Assembly: GCA_016793095.1 (NCBI GenBank)
Contig: JAEUJQ010000001.1
Coordinates: forward strand, 124,001 to 188,000
Reading direction: 5' to 3'
DNA from: Myxococcaceae bacterium
GTDB taxonomy: Bacteria > Myxococcota > Myxococcia > Myxococcales > Myxococcaceae
Length of the DNA: 64,000 nucleotides
Shown: piece by piece, positions 25,386 through 33,147 of the stretch
Position numbering within the stretch: the stretch's first letter is position 1
Layout of the letters: each line of letters starts with the position of its first letter
Position numbers and translations under genes: made by a program
The notes under the pieces: generated by a model
Database searches by the model: none
Seen by the model: only the letters and a program-made list of their open reading frames with translations
Told to the model about the DNA's origin: nothing

Positions 25386-26504
25386 ATGCCGCGCTCCCAG
25401 GACGAGATCCTCGCCGACGCGCGGTCAGCGCGCAGAGCTCTGCGCGAGGCGTTGCTCGAGTGGTTCGACCGCAACCAGCGCGAGCTCCCGTGGCGCGAGA
25501 CGAAGGACCCCTACGCCATCTGGGTGAGCGAGGTGATGCTGCAGCAGACGCAGGTCGATCGCGTCATCCCCTACTACGCGCGGTTCCTCGACACGTTCCC
25601 CACGGTGAAGGCCCTCGCCAGCGCCGACCTCACCGACGTGCTCAGCGTCTGGCGCGGGCTGGGCTACTACTCCCGAGCGCGCAACCTGCACGCGGCCGCC
25701 AGCGAGCTGGTCCTCAAGTTCAAGGGCCGCTTGCCCGAGACGGTTGAGGAGCTGCGCACCCTGCCCGGCTTCGGTCGCTACACGGCCGGCGCGGTGGCCT
25801 CCATCGCCTTCGGGATCGAGGCGCCGCTCGTCGATGGCAACGTCGCGCGGGTGCTGTCGCGGCTCTTCGAGATCGACGGGGCTCCGTCGGACAAGGCCCG
25901 CGAGGCCACCCTCTGGAGCGTCGCCGAGCTGCTGGTGGCTGGCTCCCGGCCGGGCGACTTCAACCAGGCGCTCATGGAGCTCGGCGCCACCGTCTGCACC
26001 CCCGCCAACCCGTCGTGCCTCTTGTGCCCCGTGCGCAAGCCGTGTCGGGCGCTCGCGCACGGCCGGGTGGACGAGCTGCCCCCGCCCCGGAAGGCGCCGC
26101 CCCGAAAACGCCTCGAGCTCGCCGTCGCCCTGAGCCACCGCGACGGGAACGTGCTGCTCGCGCGGCGCGCGGAGAAGGGCCTCTTCGGAGGGCTCTGGGA
26201 GATGCCCGCCCTGCCGCTCGAGCCCGGCGCCAACCCCTACGCTGCCCTCCGCAAGCTCTTCGGCAAGCGCGCCACCATCGGCCCCGAGATGCTGGTGCTG
26301 GAGCGCACGCTGACGCACCGCGATCTCGTGCTGCGGCTGTTTCCCGTCGCCCTGCCCCCGCGCCTGAAGCTGCCCCCCGAGCAGTACCTCGAGTGGAAGT
26401 GGGTGCCACGCGACGAGACGAAGCAGCTCGGCATGAGCTCCGCCATGGAGTCGGCGCTCGACGAGGTGCTCCCGCCAGAGGCCACGCGGGTGAAGGCCCG
26501 GTGA
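25386..26504 (+). CDS. mutY: A/G-specific adenine DNA glycosylase MutY
   Basis: 372 residues from the ATG at 25386. MutY removes adenine mispaired with 8-oxoguanine. The catalytic Glu is in VSEVMLQQTQV, helix-hairpin-helix is LPGFGRYTAGAV and the catalytic Asp is in VDGNVARVL. The [4Fe-4S] cluster Cys follow the C-x6-C-x2-C-x5-C pattern (CTPANPSCLLCPVRKPC). A C-terminal NUDIX-like 8-oxoG recognition domain (about 240-360) contains LARRAEKGLFGGLWEMP. Length is normal for the family. Tyr at the position after GFGR is as in many MutY proteins and distinguishes it from endonuclease III, which has Lys. The nuoA gene starts 50 bases downstream. Confidence 0.95.
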   Translation: MPRSQDEILADARSARRALREALLEWFDRNQRELPWRETKDPYAIWVSEVMLQQTQVDRVIPYYARFLDTFPTVKALASADLTDVLSVWRGLGYYSRARNLHAAASELVLKFKGRLPETVEELRTLPGFGRYTAGAVASIAFGIEAPLVDGNVARVLSRLFEIDGAPSDKAREATLWSVAELLVAGSRPGDFNQALMELGATVCTPANPSCLLCPVRKPCRALAHGRVDELPPPRKAPPRKRLELAVALSHRDGNVLLARRAEKGLFGGLWEMPALPLEPGANPYAALRKLFGKRATIGPEMLVLERTLTHRDLVLRLFPVALPPRLKLPPEQYLEWKWVPRDETKQLGMSSAMESALDEVLPPEATRVKAR

Positions 26505-26515
26505 CAAGAAACGCT

Positions 26516-26544
26516 TTGACGGCCAGGTGCCTGGTCTTTAAGGT
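26516..26544 (+). promoter_or_regulatory. Candidate sigma-70-type promoter of nuoA
   Basis: TTGACG (26516-26521), a 17-base spacer and TAAGGT (26539-26544) fit a -35/-10 pair. The spacer holds the inverted repeat CCAGG-TG-CCTGG. Initiation would fall only about 1-3 bases before the nuoA ATG (26554), giving a nearly leaderless mRNA. However, AAGGTGA at 26540 could instead be the ribosome-binding site of a longer transcript, so the promoter call is uncertain. Confidence 0.4.
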
Positions 26545-26553
26545 GATTTTTCA

Positions 26554-26922
26554 ATGGAACACCCCCTGACGCAGTACCTGCCCGTGGCCATCGTGCTGGG
26601 CCTCGCCGGCGTGATGGCAGCGGCCATTCCCTTCCTCGCGGGCCTGCTCGGGCCGAAGTCCATCACTCCCATCAAGAGCGAGAGCTTCGAGGGCGGCAAC
26701 GCGCCCATGGGCTCGGCGCGCCAGCGCTTCGCGGTGAAGTTCTACGTCGTCGCGCTGCTCTTCATCGTGTTCGACATCGAAGCGGTGTTCCTCTACCCGT
26801 GGGCGGTGAACTTCAAGGCGCTGGGCTGGTTCGGCTACGTCACGATGGCGGTCTTCGCCGCCACGCTCGTCGCCGGGCTCGTGTACGTGTGGAAGAAGGG
26901 CGCGCTGGACTGGGAGAGCTGA
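26554..26922 (+). CDS. nuoA: NADH-quinone oxidoreductase subunit A
   Basis: 122 residues with three transmembrane segments (about 8-30, 65-87, 92-113), the normal size for NuoA/ND3. The conserved loop before TM2 is seen as YESG-like ESFEGGNAPMGSARQRFAV and the acidic motif FIVFDIEAVFLYPWA is characteristic. It is a membrane subunit of complex I near the quinone site. AAGGTGA precedes the ATG. nuoB follows after 3 bases, but nuoC onward are not in the window. Confidence 0.95.
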   Translation: MEHPLTQYLPVAIVLGLAGVMAAAIPFLAGLLGPKSITPIKSESFEGGNAPMGSARQRFAVKFYVVALLFIVFDIEAVFLYPWAVNFKALGWFGYVTMAVFAATLVAGLVYVWKKGALDWES

Positions 26923-26925
26923 CCG

Positions 26926-27477
26926 ATGGCCTCTGAGATCGACGGACCCATCATCACGACGCGCCGCGAAGAGGCGACCGGCTTCGTCCAGAACCTGGTG
27001 TCGAAGGGCCTGGGCTGGGCGCGCAAGTACTCCCTCTTCACCTACCCCTTCGCGACCGCCTGCTGCGGCATGGAGTACATGTCGGTCGCCGCGAGCCGCT
27101 ACGACATCTCGCGCTTCGGCGCCGAGTTCCCCCGCTTCTCGCCGCGTCAGGCCGACCTGCTGATGGTGGTGGGGACCATCAACATGAAGCAGGCCCCGAT
27201 CCTCCGGCGCGTGTACGAGCAGATGACGGAGCCGAAGTGGGTGGTGAGCTTCGGCGTCTGCGCGAGCTCGGGCGGCTTCTACGACAACTACGCCGTCCTC
27301 CAGGGCATCGACCGGGTCATCCCGGTGGACGTCTACATCCCCGGGTGCCCGCCGCGACCTGAGCAGGTGCTCGACGGGCTGATCCTCCTCCAGGAGAAGA
27401 TCCAGAACGAGAAGCACAGCCTGGGCAACAAGCAGCGCATCGCTGAGCGACCCGGGTACGCTTCGCTCACGAAGTGA
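26926..27477 (+). CDS. nuoB: NADH-quinone oxidoreductase subunit B
   Basis: 183 residues. NuoB holds iron-sulphur cluster N2, the last electron carrier before quinone. The four ligands are visible as the tandem Cys46-Cys47 in [11 protein letters not shown], Cys112 in [10 protein letters not shown] and Cys141 in [10 protein letters not shown]. Length fits the family. In most nuo operons nuoC follows; here the next frame is a phosphodiester-glycosidase-like gene starting inside the nuoB stop codon (GTGA), so the complex I genes are split. Electron transfer would feed menaquinone, whose biosynthesis genes lie 17 kb away. Confidence 0.96.
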   Translation: MASEIDGPIITTRREEATGFVQNLVSKGLGWARKYSLFTYPFATACCGMEYMSVAASRYDISRFGAEFPRFSPRQADLLMVVGTINMKQAPILRRVYEQMTEPKWVVSFGVCASSGGFYDNYAVLQGIDRVIPVDVYIPGCPPRPEQVLDGLILLQEKIQNEKHSLGNKQRIAERPGYASLTK

Positions 27478-28223
27478 GGTCGCGGACCACCTTCGTCGTC
27501 GTCATCACGGCCCTCGCGGTGCTGGTGGTGGCCATCTGGGCGCCGCGCCTCCTCCCGCGCGCCCATCAACCCGCTCCGCCGGCTGGCTCCCTCGCGCGCC
27601 GCGTGGAGCTGAACGGCGTGAGCTTCGACGTGGTGGAGCTGTCGCTCGATCGTTACCAGCTCGCCCTCGTCGGCGGTGACGGCCAGGGGCGCAAGCTGTC
27701 CGAGGTGGACGGCGCGCTGCGGACCAACGCCGGCATCTTCGAGCCCGACTTCACCCCGACCGGCCTGCTCGTGCGTGACGGGCTGACGGTGCGGCCGCTC
27801 AACCGCGCCGCTGGAGAGGGCAACTTCTTCCTGCGACCCAACGGGGTGTTCCAGCTCGACGCCAGGGGCGCGCGCGTCCTCGAGACGAGCGAATACACCG
27901 GAGAGGGCGTGACGCTCGCGACCCAGTCGGGCCCCCTGCTCCTCCACCGCGGCGCCGTGCACCCCGCCTTCAAGCCCTCGTCCGCCAACCGCGTGATCAG
28001 GAGCGGCGTGGGCGTTCGTGATGCGCGCACCGTCGTCTTCGTGATCTCGCGCGACCTGGTCACCCTCTACGACTTTGCGGTGCTCTTCCGCGATCAGCTG
28101 GGCTGCCCCGACGCCCTCTACCTCGACGGGATCATCTCGGGCCAATGGACCGAAGGCCTCGAGCTCGACGCCGACACCGGCCCCTTCGCGGGCATCCTCA
28201 CGGCGACGGCGCGGAGCCCCTGA
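27474..28223 (+). CDS. Membrane-anchored phosphodiester glycosidase-family (NAGPA-like/DUF2233) protein
   Basis: 249 residues from a GTG overlapping the nuoB stop by 4 bases. An N-terminal hydrophobic segment ([17 protein letters not shown]) is a signal anchor. The domain matches the NAGPA-like/DUF2233 type: [57 protein letters not shown] and the final [15 protein letters not shown]. Eukaryotic NAGPA removes GlcNAc from GlcNAc-P-mannose; the bacterial relatives probably act on cell-envelope glycans, but substrates are mostly unknown. Coupling with nuoB is likely accidental. Confidence 0.85.
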   Translation: MRSRTTFVVVITALAVLVVAIWAPRLLPRAHQPAPPAGSLARRVELNGVSFDVVELSLDRYQLALVGGDGQGRKLSEVDGALRTNAGIFEPDFTPTGLLVRDGLTVRPLNRAAGEGNFFLRPNGVFQLDARGARVLETSEYTGEGVTLATQSGPLLLHRGAVHPAFKPSSANRVIRSGVGVRDARTVVFVISRDLVTLYDFAVLFRDQLGCPDALYLDGIISGQWTEGLELDADTGPFAGILTATARSP

Positions 28224-28244
28224 AGCGAAGCCACCCAGCCCCCC

Positions 28245-28272
28245 TTGCACTCCCGACGCGCTGCGTTATATG
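28245..28272 (+). promoter_or_regulatory. Candidate sigma-70-type promoter for the phasin-like gene
   Basis: TTGCAC (28245-28250), a 16-base spacer and TATATG (28267-28272) form a plausible promoter in otherwise GC-rich DNA. The downstream gene has a near-perfect ribosome-binding site, AAAGGAGG (28282-28289), about 10 bases before its ATG, consistent with strong expression. Confidence 0.5.
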
Positions 28273-28299
28273 CAGTGCGTCAAAGGAGGAGTCCCGCAC

Positions 28300-28659
28300 A
28301 TGCCGACCCCGAAGAAGCCCGTCACCGCCGTTGCCGCTGAGCGTCTCACCGAAGGTCTGGGAGCTGCCCGCAAACAGCTGCTCCAGGTCGAGAAGGAGAT
28401 CGTCACCGAGGCGAAGAAGCAACGGAAGTCGCTCGAGCAGGTGCTTGACCGCGTTCGCAGCCGCCGCGATCTCAAGATCCTCGAGAAGCGCATCAGCGCC
28501 ACCGCCACCGACCTCCAGAAGCGGATCCAGACGATGCCGCGCGAGGTGCTCGGCGCGCTGGGCGTTGCCACCTCAGATGACGTGGCGAAGCTGACCAAGA
28601 ACCTCACCCGCCTGACCAGGCGCGTGGATGAGCTGAGCCGCAAGCAGACCATCGCCTGA
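28300..28659 (+). CDS. Phasin-like coiled-coil protein
   Basis: 119 residues, starting at the ATG behind AAAGGAGG. It is almost wholly helical with heptad-like runs (AARKQLLQVEKEIVTEAKKQ, SRRDLKILEKRISATATDLQ) and a C-terminal coiled coil (LTKNLTRLTRRVDELSRK). The end resembles the leucine-zipper tail of PHA granule-associated proteins, where VAKLTKNLTRLTRRVDEL-like sequences are common. A role as a PHA granule-coating protein is plausible since phaC is in the window, but it could be another structural coiled coil. The next gene has the same architecture and a matching tail, and they are probably paralogues. Confidence 0.7.
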   Translation: MPTPKKPVTAVAAERLTEGLGAARKQLLQVEKEIVTEAKKQRKSLEQVLDRVRSRRDLKILEKRISATATDLQKRIQTMPREVLGALGVATSDDVAKLTKNLTRLTRRVDELSRKQTIA

Positions 28660-28737
28660 GTTGAATGAATCCAATCGGTTGGGCGCTCAAGAGGGCCCTT
28701 CCGATCAGGTCGGCTGATGTGGTTAAGAGGCCCACCC

Positions 28738-29088
28738 ATGGAGACCCGACCTGGCCAGCTCCCGCCTCACGACCGCCGCTCCATCGCTGAATTCTTCCAG
28801 CAGGTGTGGAGTCAGGCGCTCGTCACCGTCTCGGGGGCCGAAGATGAGGCGGCGAAGCTCCTGGCGCGCGTTCAGGGGATGGCAGGCTGGAGCCAGGACG
28901 AGGTCAAGCGGCAGGTCAGGGAGTACGCCGACAAGCTGACGTCCCAGCGCCGCGACATGGAGCGGAAGGTGGAGGACACGGTCCGGGTGGCCCTGCATCG
29001 GCTGCGGGTGCCACGGAAAGAGGAGATCGCCCAGCTCAACTCCCGCCTCGACACCCTCACGAAGCGCATCGAGCACCTGTCCCGCTGA
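28738..29088 (+). CDS. Second phasin-like coiled-coil protein
   Basis: 116 residues from the ATG at 28738 (AAGAGG upstream; an ATG 21 bases earlier is possible). It is helical and charged (AEDEAAKLLARVQGMAGWSQ, RRDMERKVEDTVRVALHRL) and ends in EIAQLNSRLDTLTKRIEHLSR-like heptads, much like the preceding protein. Phasin-family or PHA granule-associated proteins share this layout. The lytic transglycosylase gene begins one base after its stop, so the two are likely co-transcribed. Confidence 0.7.
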   Translation: METRPGQLPPHDRRSIAEFFQQVWSQALVTVSGAEDEAAKLLARVQGMAGWSQDEVKRQVREYADKLTSQRRDMERKVEDTVRVALHRLRVPRKEEIAQLNSRLDTLTKRIEHLSR

Positions 29089-29089
29089 C

Positions 29090-29845
29090 ATGAGCCCACT
29101 CGCCGCCACCGCTCTCGAGCACCGGCCGATCGTGCGGCGGGCCGTGTTGCGCGTGCTGGTGCGGCTGACGCCGCGGCTGCGAACGTGCCTGCTGGCGGGC
29201 CTCGGGACGATCGTGGCGCTCGGCCTCTCCTTCGAGCCGCTCCTCGCTGCTCCCCAGCCCGTTGCCGAGCTCGAGCCGGTGGGCATGCAGCCCGTGCAGA
29301 ACCCCGAGCTCGAGCGCATCGACGCGGTCCTTGCCCGCAGGGGTCCTGGCCTCGGACTGCGACTGCGGGAGCAGCTCGCGCACGCCATCGCCCAGGAGTC
29401 CACCGCGGCGGGCTTCGATCCTCTGCTCGTCCTCGCGGTCATCGACGTCGAGTCGGACTTCCGCGACAGCGCGGTCTCGAACATGGGCGCGCGTGGGCTC
29501 ATGCAGATCCAGCCGGTCACCCTGCAGTTCATCGCCCAGCGCGAGGGCATCAAGCTCACCGCCAGGGAGATCGAGGCCGATCCGTCCCTGCGGGTGCGCC
29601 TGGGGATCCGTTACCTCAAGTACCTGTCGACCCGCTTCGGCAACGATCTCGATCTCGCGTTGATGGCCTACAACGCCGGCCCGACCCGCGTGTACCTCGC
29701 TGCCCGGCAGCGCGAGCTCGACCAGTTCCGCGGCTATGTGCAGGCGGTGCGCCGGGAGTACGCCGGGCTGAGGCGGGAGCACGGTGAAGCTGGTGACTGG
29801 GCGTTCGCCTCGCGTGAGGTGGCCGGGGAGCGGGCGCAGCAATGA
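29090..29845 (+). CDS. Lytic transglycosylase, SLT (Slt70-like) domain
   Basis: 251 residues. An N-terminal hydrophobic segment (about 32-53) serves as signal or anchor. The SLT domain (about 95-230) has the catalytic Glu in VIDVESDFRD, then NMGARGLMQIQPVT and MAYNAGPTRV, the three family motifs. These enzymes cut peptidoglycan glycan strands with formation of 1,6-anhydro-MurNAc. No LysM or other binding module is present. The start is one base after the phasin-like gene, and its stop overlaps the thioesterase start (ATGA). Confidence 0.9.
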   Translation: MSPLAATALEHRPIVRRAVLRVLVRLTPRLRTCLLAGLGTIVALGLSFEPLLAAPQPVAELEPVGMQPVQNPELERIDAVLARRGPGLGLRLREQLAHAIAQESTAAGFDPLLVLAVIDVESDFRDSAVSNMGARGLMQIQPVTLQFIAQREGIKLTAREIEADPSLRVRLGIRYLKYLSTRFGNDLDLALMAYNAGPTRVYLAARQRELDQFRGYVQAVRREYAGLRREHGEAGDWAFASREVAGERAQQ

Positions 29846-30306
29846 GCGAGCGGTCGCTGCAGGAGACCTGGGCTCCCCACAACGCCTGCTTCGGCTGTGG
29901 CCCATCGAACCCGAAGGGTCTGCGGATCCGCTCCTTCGTGAAGGGCGACCAGGTGATCGCCGAGTGGACGCCGGAGCCGCACCACGAGGCGTTCCCGGGG
30001 GTGTTGAACGGCGGGATCATCGGCTCGCTCCTCGACTGCCACTGCAACTGGGCGGCGGCGCACCACCTCATGGTCGAGAGGAAGGCCGCGACGCCTCCGT
30101 GCACCGTCACGGCCGACTACGCGATCGTGCTCAAGCGCCCCTGCCCCACCGATGGCCCGCTGACGCTCTCGGCGAAGGTGATCGAGTCGGATGGGACGAA
30201 GGTCGTCGTCGAGGGCGTGCTGGAGGCGCAGGGCAAGGTCCGCGCGACCTGCAAGGGCACCTTCGTCGCGGTCGAGCCGGGCCATCCGGCGTACCATCGC
30301 TGGTAG
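29842..30306 (+). CDS. PaaI-family thioesterase (hotdog fold)
   Basis: 154 residues, beginning in a 4-base overlap with the transglycosylase gene. The hotdog-fold signature is HHEAFPGVLNGGIIGSLLDC, in which Gly-Gly and Asp are the usual catalytic region of PaaI/YigI-like acyl-CoA thioesterases. The N-terminal CFGCGPSNPKGLRI is a conserved opening in one subgroup. It probably hydrolyses a short or aromatic acyl-CoA. Substrate is unknown. Confidence 0.88.
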   Translation: MSERSLQETWAPHNACFGCGPSNPKGLRIRSFVKGDQVIAEWTPEPHHEAFPGVLNGGIIGSLLDCHCNWAAAHHLMVERKAATPPCTVTADYAIVLKRPCPTDGPLTLSAKVIESDGTKVVVEGVLEAQGKVRATCKGTFVAVEPGHPAYHRW

Positions 30307-30963
30307 GTGACGGCGGCGCTCCTCTCGGTGCTTCTCTCGGCGAGCCCGCCCGGCGAGGGGCGGTGGTTTCCCTTCACCGCGCGCGCAGGGTTCTCGGCGG
30401 CCGTCGCGACCTCAGGCCAACCCCTCGTCGGGGCGACGTTCGAGGCGCTGGCGCTCTTCGGCCGTCCCGGCACGGGCCCGCTTCCCTTCGCGCGGCAGGG
30501 GCTCGTCACCGGCGGCGGGCTGACGGTGTTCCTGGGAGGGGCGCCGTGGACAGCCTGTGACTGGTGTCTCAGCCGGCAGACGATCGGGCCGGTGGCGCGG
30601 GTGGGCTACGTCGTCAGCGATCGGCTCGAGGACCCCGGCGTGCCCGATCTCTCGCTCTGGGTCCAGGCGAGCCCGCTGCTGGTGCGCGAGGCGATCCCCG
30701 ATGCTCCGCTGATGCCGGGCGGCGCCCGACTCACCTGGGGCGTGCGGGTGGACCTGGGCGTGAGCGCCGTCGCGTGGACGCTGGCCCTCTTCAAGCTGGT
30801 GGGGCTGATCTCCGAAGAGGGCTCGTCCGAGGTGGGCGCCGTCACCCTGCCCCTGTTCGCGTTCGCGTTCGTCAACCATCTGGCCCTCTCGTGGGAGTGG
30901 AGCGGCCCGGCTGTTTCCATGAGCAGCCACCGGTTCGGGGCTACCATCGGCGCCAGCTTCTGA
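30307..30963 (+). CDS. Hypothetical protein with a hydrophobic N-terminus
   Basis: 218 residues from a GTG adjacent to the thioesterase stop. There is a short signal-like start (AALLSVLLSAS). The body is rich in Gly and hydrophobic beta-type strands and ends SHRFGATIGASF, with a terminal Phe, so it may be an outer-membrane or periplasmic beta-barrel protein. Two Cys (ACDWC) occur near residue 83. No family is recognised. It is linked to its neighbours by short spacing only. Confidence 0.5.
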   Translation: MTAALLSVLLSASPPGEGRWFPFTARAGFSAAVATSGQPLVGATFEALALFGRPGTGPLPFARQGLVTGGGLTVFLGGAPWTACDWCLSRQTIGPVARVGYVVSDRLEDPGVPDLSLWVQASPLLVREAIPDAPLMPGGARLTWGVRVDLGVSAVAWTLALFKLVGLISEEGSSEVGAVTLPLFAFAFVNHLALSWEWSGPAVSMSSHRFGATIGASF

Positions 30964-30974
30964 TCGGAGAGCTC

Positions 30975-33146
30975 ATGGGCCCACCCCGCGCCGACGTCAC
31001 CAGCCGCAGCCGAGGAGAAGACACGTTCGAGGCAGGCGTCCACGCGGACTCCGAGGTGGGCGTGATCGACGTCGGCCTCGCGGTGCAGCCCGACGCCATC
31101 GGGGTCGTGATCGAGGCGCCCGTGGTGGGCACGCTCAAGGTGGCCTTCGACGTTCGTCCGGACGGCACCACGCGGGTCGCGGCCGTTCAGCGGCGGCTGG
31201 CAGACGGCTCCGAGGCCAGGGTGCCGCCGGCGGTCGTGGTGGACGAGACGCGCGCGCTCCAGTTGGAGGGGGAGCTCGCCAGGAACAAGGAAGAGCTCGT
31301 CACCGCGCTCGAGCGCTTCGAGCGGCTCCAGGCGCAGACGATCACCGAACGCGACGAGGCCCGCGATCGCGCCGACGTTCACCACGAGCACGTAAAGGAG
31401 CTCGAGGAGGAGCTCTCGCAGGTCCGCAGCCGCCTGGCCGAGGAGGCCGAGGGGCGGCTCAAGAACGCGGGTGAGCGCGAGCAGGCGCGGGCCGAGCTGG
31501 CCAGGGTGCGCGAGGCGCTCGAGCAGGCCCGGGCCGAGCAGACCGCGGGTGCTGCTGCGCTCAGTCAGGAGCTCGAGGCCGTTCGCGCGACGAGGGACGG
31601 CCTCGAGACAGACCGGGGGTCGCTGACACGACAGCTCGAGGAGCTCAACGCGACCGTCGCGTCCCAGGCCGAGGAGCTCAGGTCGCTCACCACCGAGCGA
31701 GATGGGCTGACGCTTCAGGTCACGACGGCGACCGCAGCGCTCGCGACCCAGCGGGCGTCACAGGGCGAGCGTGAGGAGCAGCTCGCGGACCTCACCCGCG
31801 CCCTCACCGACGCCGAGGCCGCCAGAGACGAGGCCACCGCGCGGCTGGCTGAGCTCGAGGCGAAGTTGGAGAAGTCCACCGCCGATCTCATCTCCACCCG
31901 CGTCGAGCTCGACGCACGGACCGCGCAACTCGCCGAGCTGTCCGCGCAGCTCGCAGAGAAATCCAGCGCGCTCGAGCAGTCCTTCGCGCAGGCCGCCGAG
32001 CTCGAGCAGGTTCGGGCGCAGGTGGAGCAGCTCACCGCCGACCTCGCGAAGAAGGATGAGGCCCTCTCGACTGCCAGCGCAGGCGCGGCCTCCATGGACG
32101 AGCAGGTTGCGTCACTGAAGACCGAGCTGCAGGCCGCCGCCGCCGAGCGCGACGCCGCGATCGCCGAGCGCGACGTGGCGATCGCCGAGCGTGACGCGGC
32201 CAGCGCCGAGCAGCAGGCGGCGCAGGCCTCAGCCGCCGCCTCGAGCACCAGAGCGAGCGCAGAGCGGGATGCGTTGCGCGCAGAGCTGGAGTCGCTGCGC
32301 GCATCGGCCGAATCGACCAGCGCCGAGGCGTCGGCTGAACGCGACGCGCTGCGCGCAGAGCTGGAGTCGCTGCGCGCATCGGCCGAATCGACCAGCGCCG
32401 AGGTGCTGGCTGAACGCGACGCGCTGCGCGCTGAGCTGGAGGCGCTGCGCACGTCGTCGGCCACCACCGGCGCCGAGGCGCTGGCTGAACGCGACGCGCT
32501 GCGTGCTGAGCTGGAGGCGCTGCGCACGTCGGCCACCACCGGCGCCGAGGCGCTGGCGGAACGCGACGCGCTTCGCGCTGAGCTCGACGCCGCGCGCGCC
32601 GAGGCCGCGTCGGCCATCGCCGAGTGGCAGGCGGCCCTCGAGAAGGAGAAGGTCGCGCTCAACGATGCCCGGAACGTCGCTCGCACGCTGAAGGACCGCT
32701 CCGAGAAGGCGATCACGGAGCGCGACGAGGCCCGCACCGTCGCCAAGACGCTCCATCAGCGCCTCGCCGCGTCGGGGCCCGCCGGCGCCGAGGCCTTCAA
32801 GAAGGAGATCAAGGAGCTCAGAGAGACCCTCGATCACGAGCGCGCCGTCGCTGCGAAGGTGGTGTCGGAGCGCGACCGCGCCGTTCAGCAGGTCGAGGCC
32901 CTGCAGCGAATGATCGACCAGGAGCGCAACCAGCGCGTCAAGGCGCTCGCCGAGCGCGACGAGTACAAGGGGCGGTTCAGGGCCCTCACCAGCGAGATCC
33001 CCGCCCGGCACCCCGCCGACAGCGGGGAAGAGACCCAGAGCTACAGGCTCACCACCACCGAGCCAGAGCTGGCGGTGCAGAGCGTCACCCACCCCGAGAC
33101 GCCGACCTCGCCGATGACCCCCGTGGTGAAGAAGAAGGGACCGTGA
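30975..33146 (+). CDS. Long coiled-coil protein with 25-residue tandem repeats
   Basis: 723 residues from the ATG at 30975 (GGAGAG upstream). The first about 80 residues form a compact beta-rich domain (ADSEVGVIDVGLAVQPDAIG). From about 90 to 690 it is a continuous coiled coil rich in Glu, Ala and Arg, with heptad periodicity (SQELEAVRATRDGLETD, RELLxxL-type units). Near residues 428-550 it contains five repeats of about 25 residues beginning (S/L)AERDALRAEL. There is no signal peptide or membrane segment, so it is cytoplasmic, possibly a filament, scaffold or polarity protein. The tail is Thr/Pro-rich. The metallophosphoesterase gene begins one base after its stop. Confidence 0.8.
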   Translation: MGPPRADVTSRSRGEDTFEAGVHADSEVGVIDVGLAVQPDAIGVVIEAPVVGTLKVAFDVRPDGTTRVAAVQRRLADGSEARVPPAVVVDETRALQLEGELARNKEELVTALERFERLQAQTITERDEARDRADVHHEHVKELEEELSQVRSRLAEEAEGRLKNAGEREQARAELARVREALEQARAEQTAGAAALSQELEAVRATRDGLETDRGSLTRQLEELNATVASQAEELRSLTTERDGLTLQVTTATAALATQRASQGEREEQLADLTRALTDAEAARDEATARLAELEAKLEKSTADLISTRVELDARTAQLAELSAQLAEKSSALEQSFAQAAELEQVRAQVEQLTADLAKKDEALSTASAGAASMDEQVASLKTELQAAAAERDAAIAERDVAIAERDAASAEQQAAQASAAASSTRASAERDALRAELESLRASAESTSAEASAERDALRAELESLRASAESTSAEVLAERDALRAELEALRTSSATTGAEALAERDALRAELEALRTSATTGAEALAERDALRAELDAARAEAASAIAEWQAALEKEKVALNDARNVARTLKDRSEKAITERDEARTVAKTLHQRLAASGPAGAEAFKKEIKELRETLDHERAVAAKVVSERDRAVQQVEALQRMIDQERNQRVKALAERDEYKGRFRALTSEIPARHPADSGEETQSYRLTTTEPELAVQSVTHPETPTSPMTPVVKKKGP
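32256..32627 (+). repeat. Five tandem repeats of about 75 bp within the coiled-coil gene
   Basis: Units start at 32256, 32331, 32406, 32481 and 32553, with spacing 75, 75, 75 and 72. Each encodes about 25 residues starting (S/L)AERDALRAEL(E/D)(S/A). Units 1 and 2 are nearly identical; the last is degenerate. They are in phase with the reading frame, so changes in copy number would alter coiled-coil length without a frameshift. Confidence 0.9.
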
Positions 33147-33147
33147 C

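Noticed and set aside
28668-28684. Short hairpin-like CCAATCGGTTGG considered as a terminator after the first phasin-like gene.
   Set aside because: The stem is only 4 bp and there is no T-run.
32256-32627. Repeat array considered as a CRISPR or minisatellite.
   Set aside because: The units are in phase with a coiled-coil reading frame, without unique spacers.
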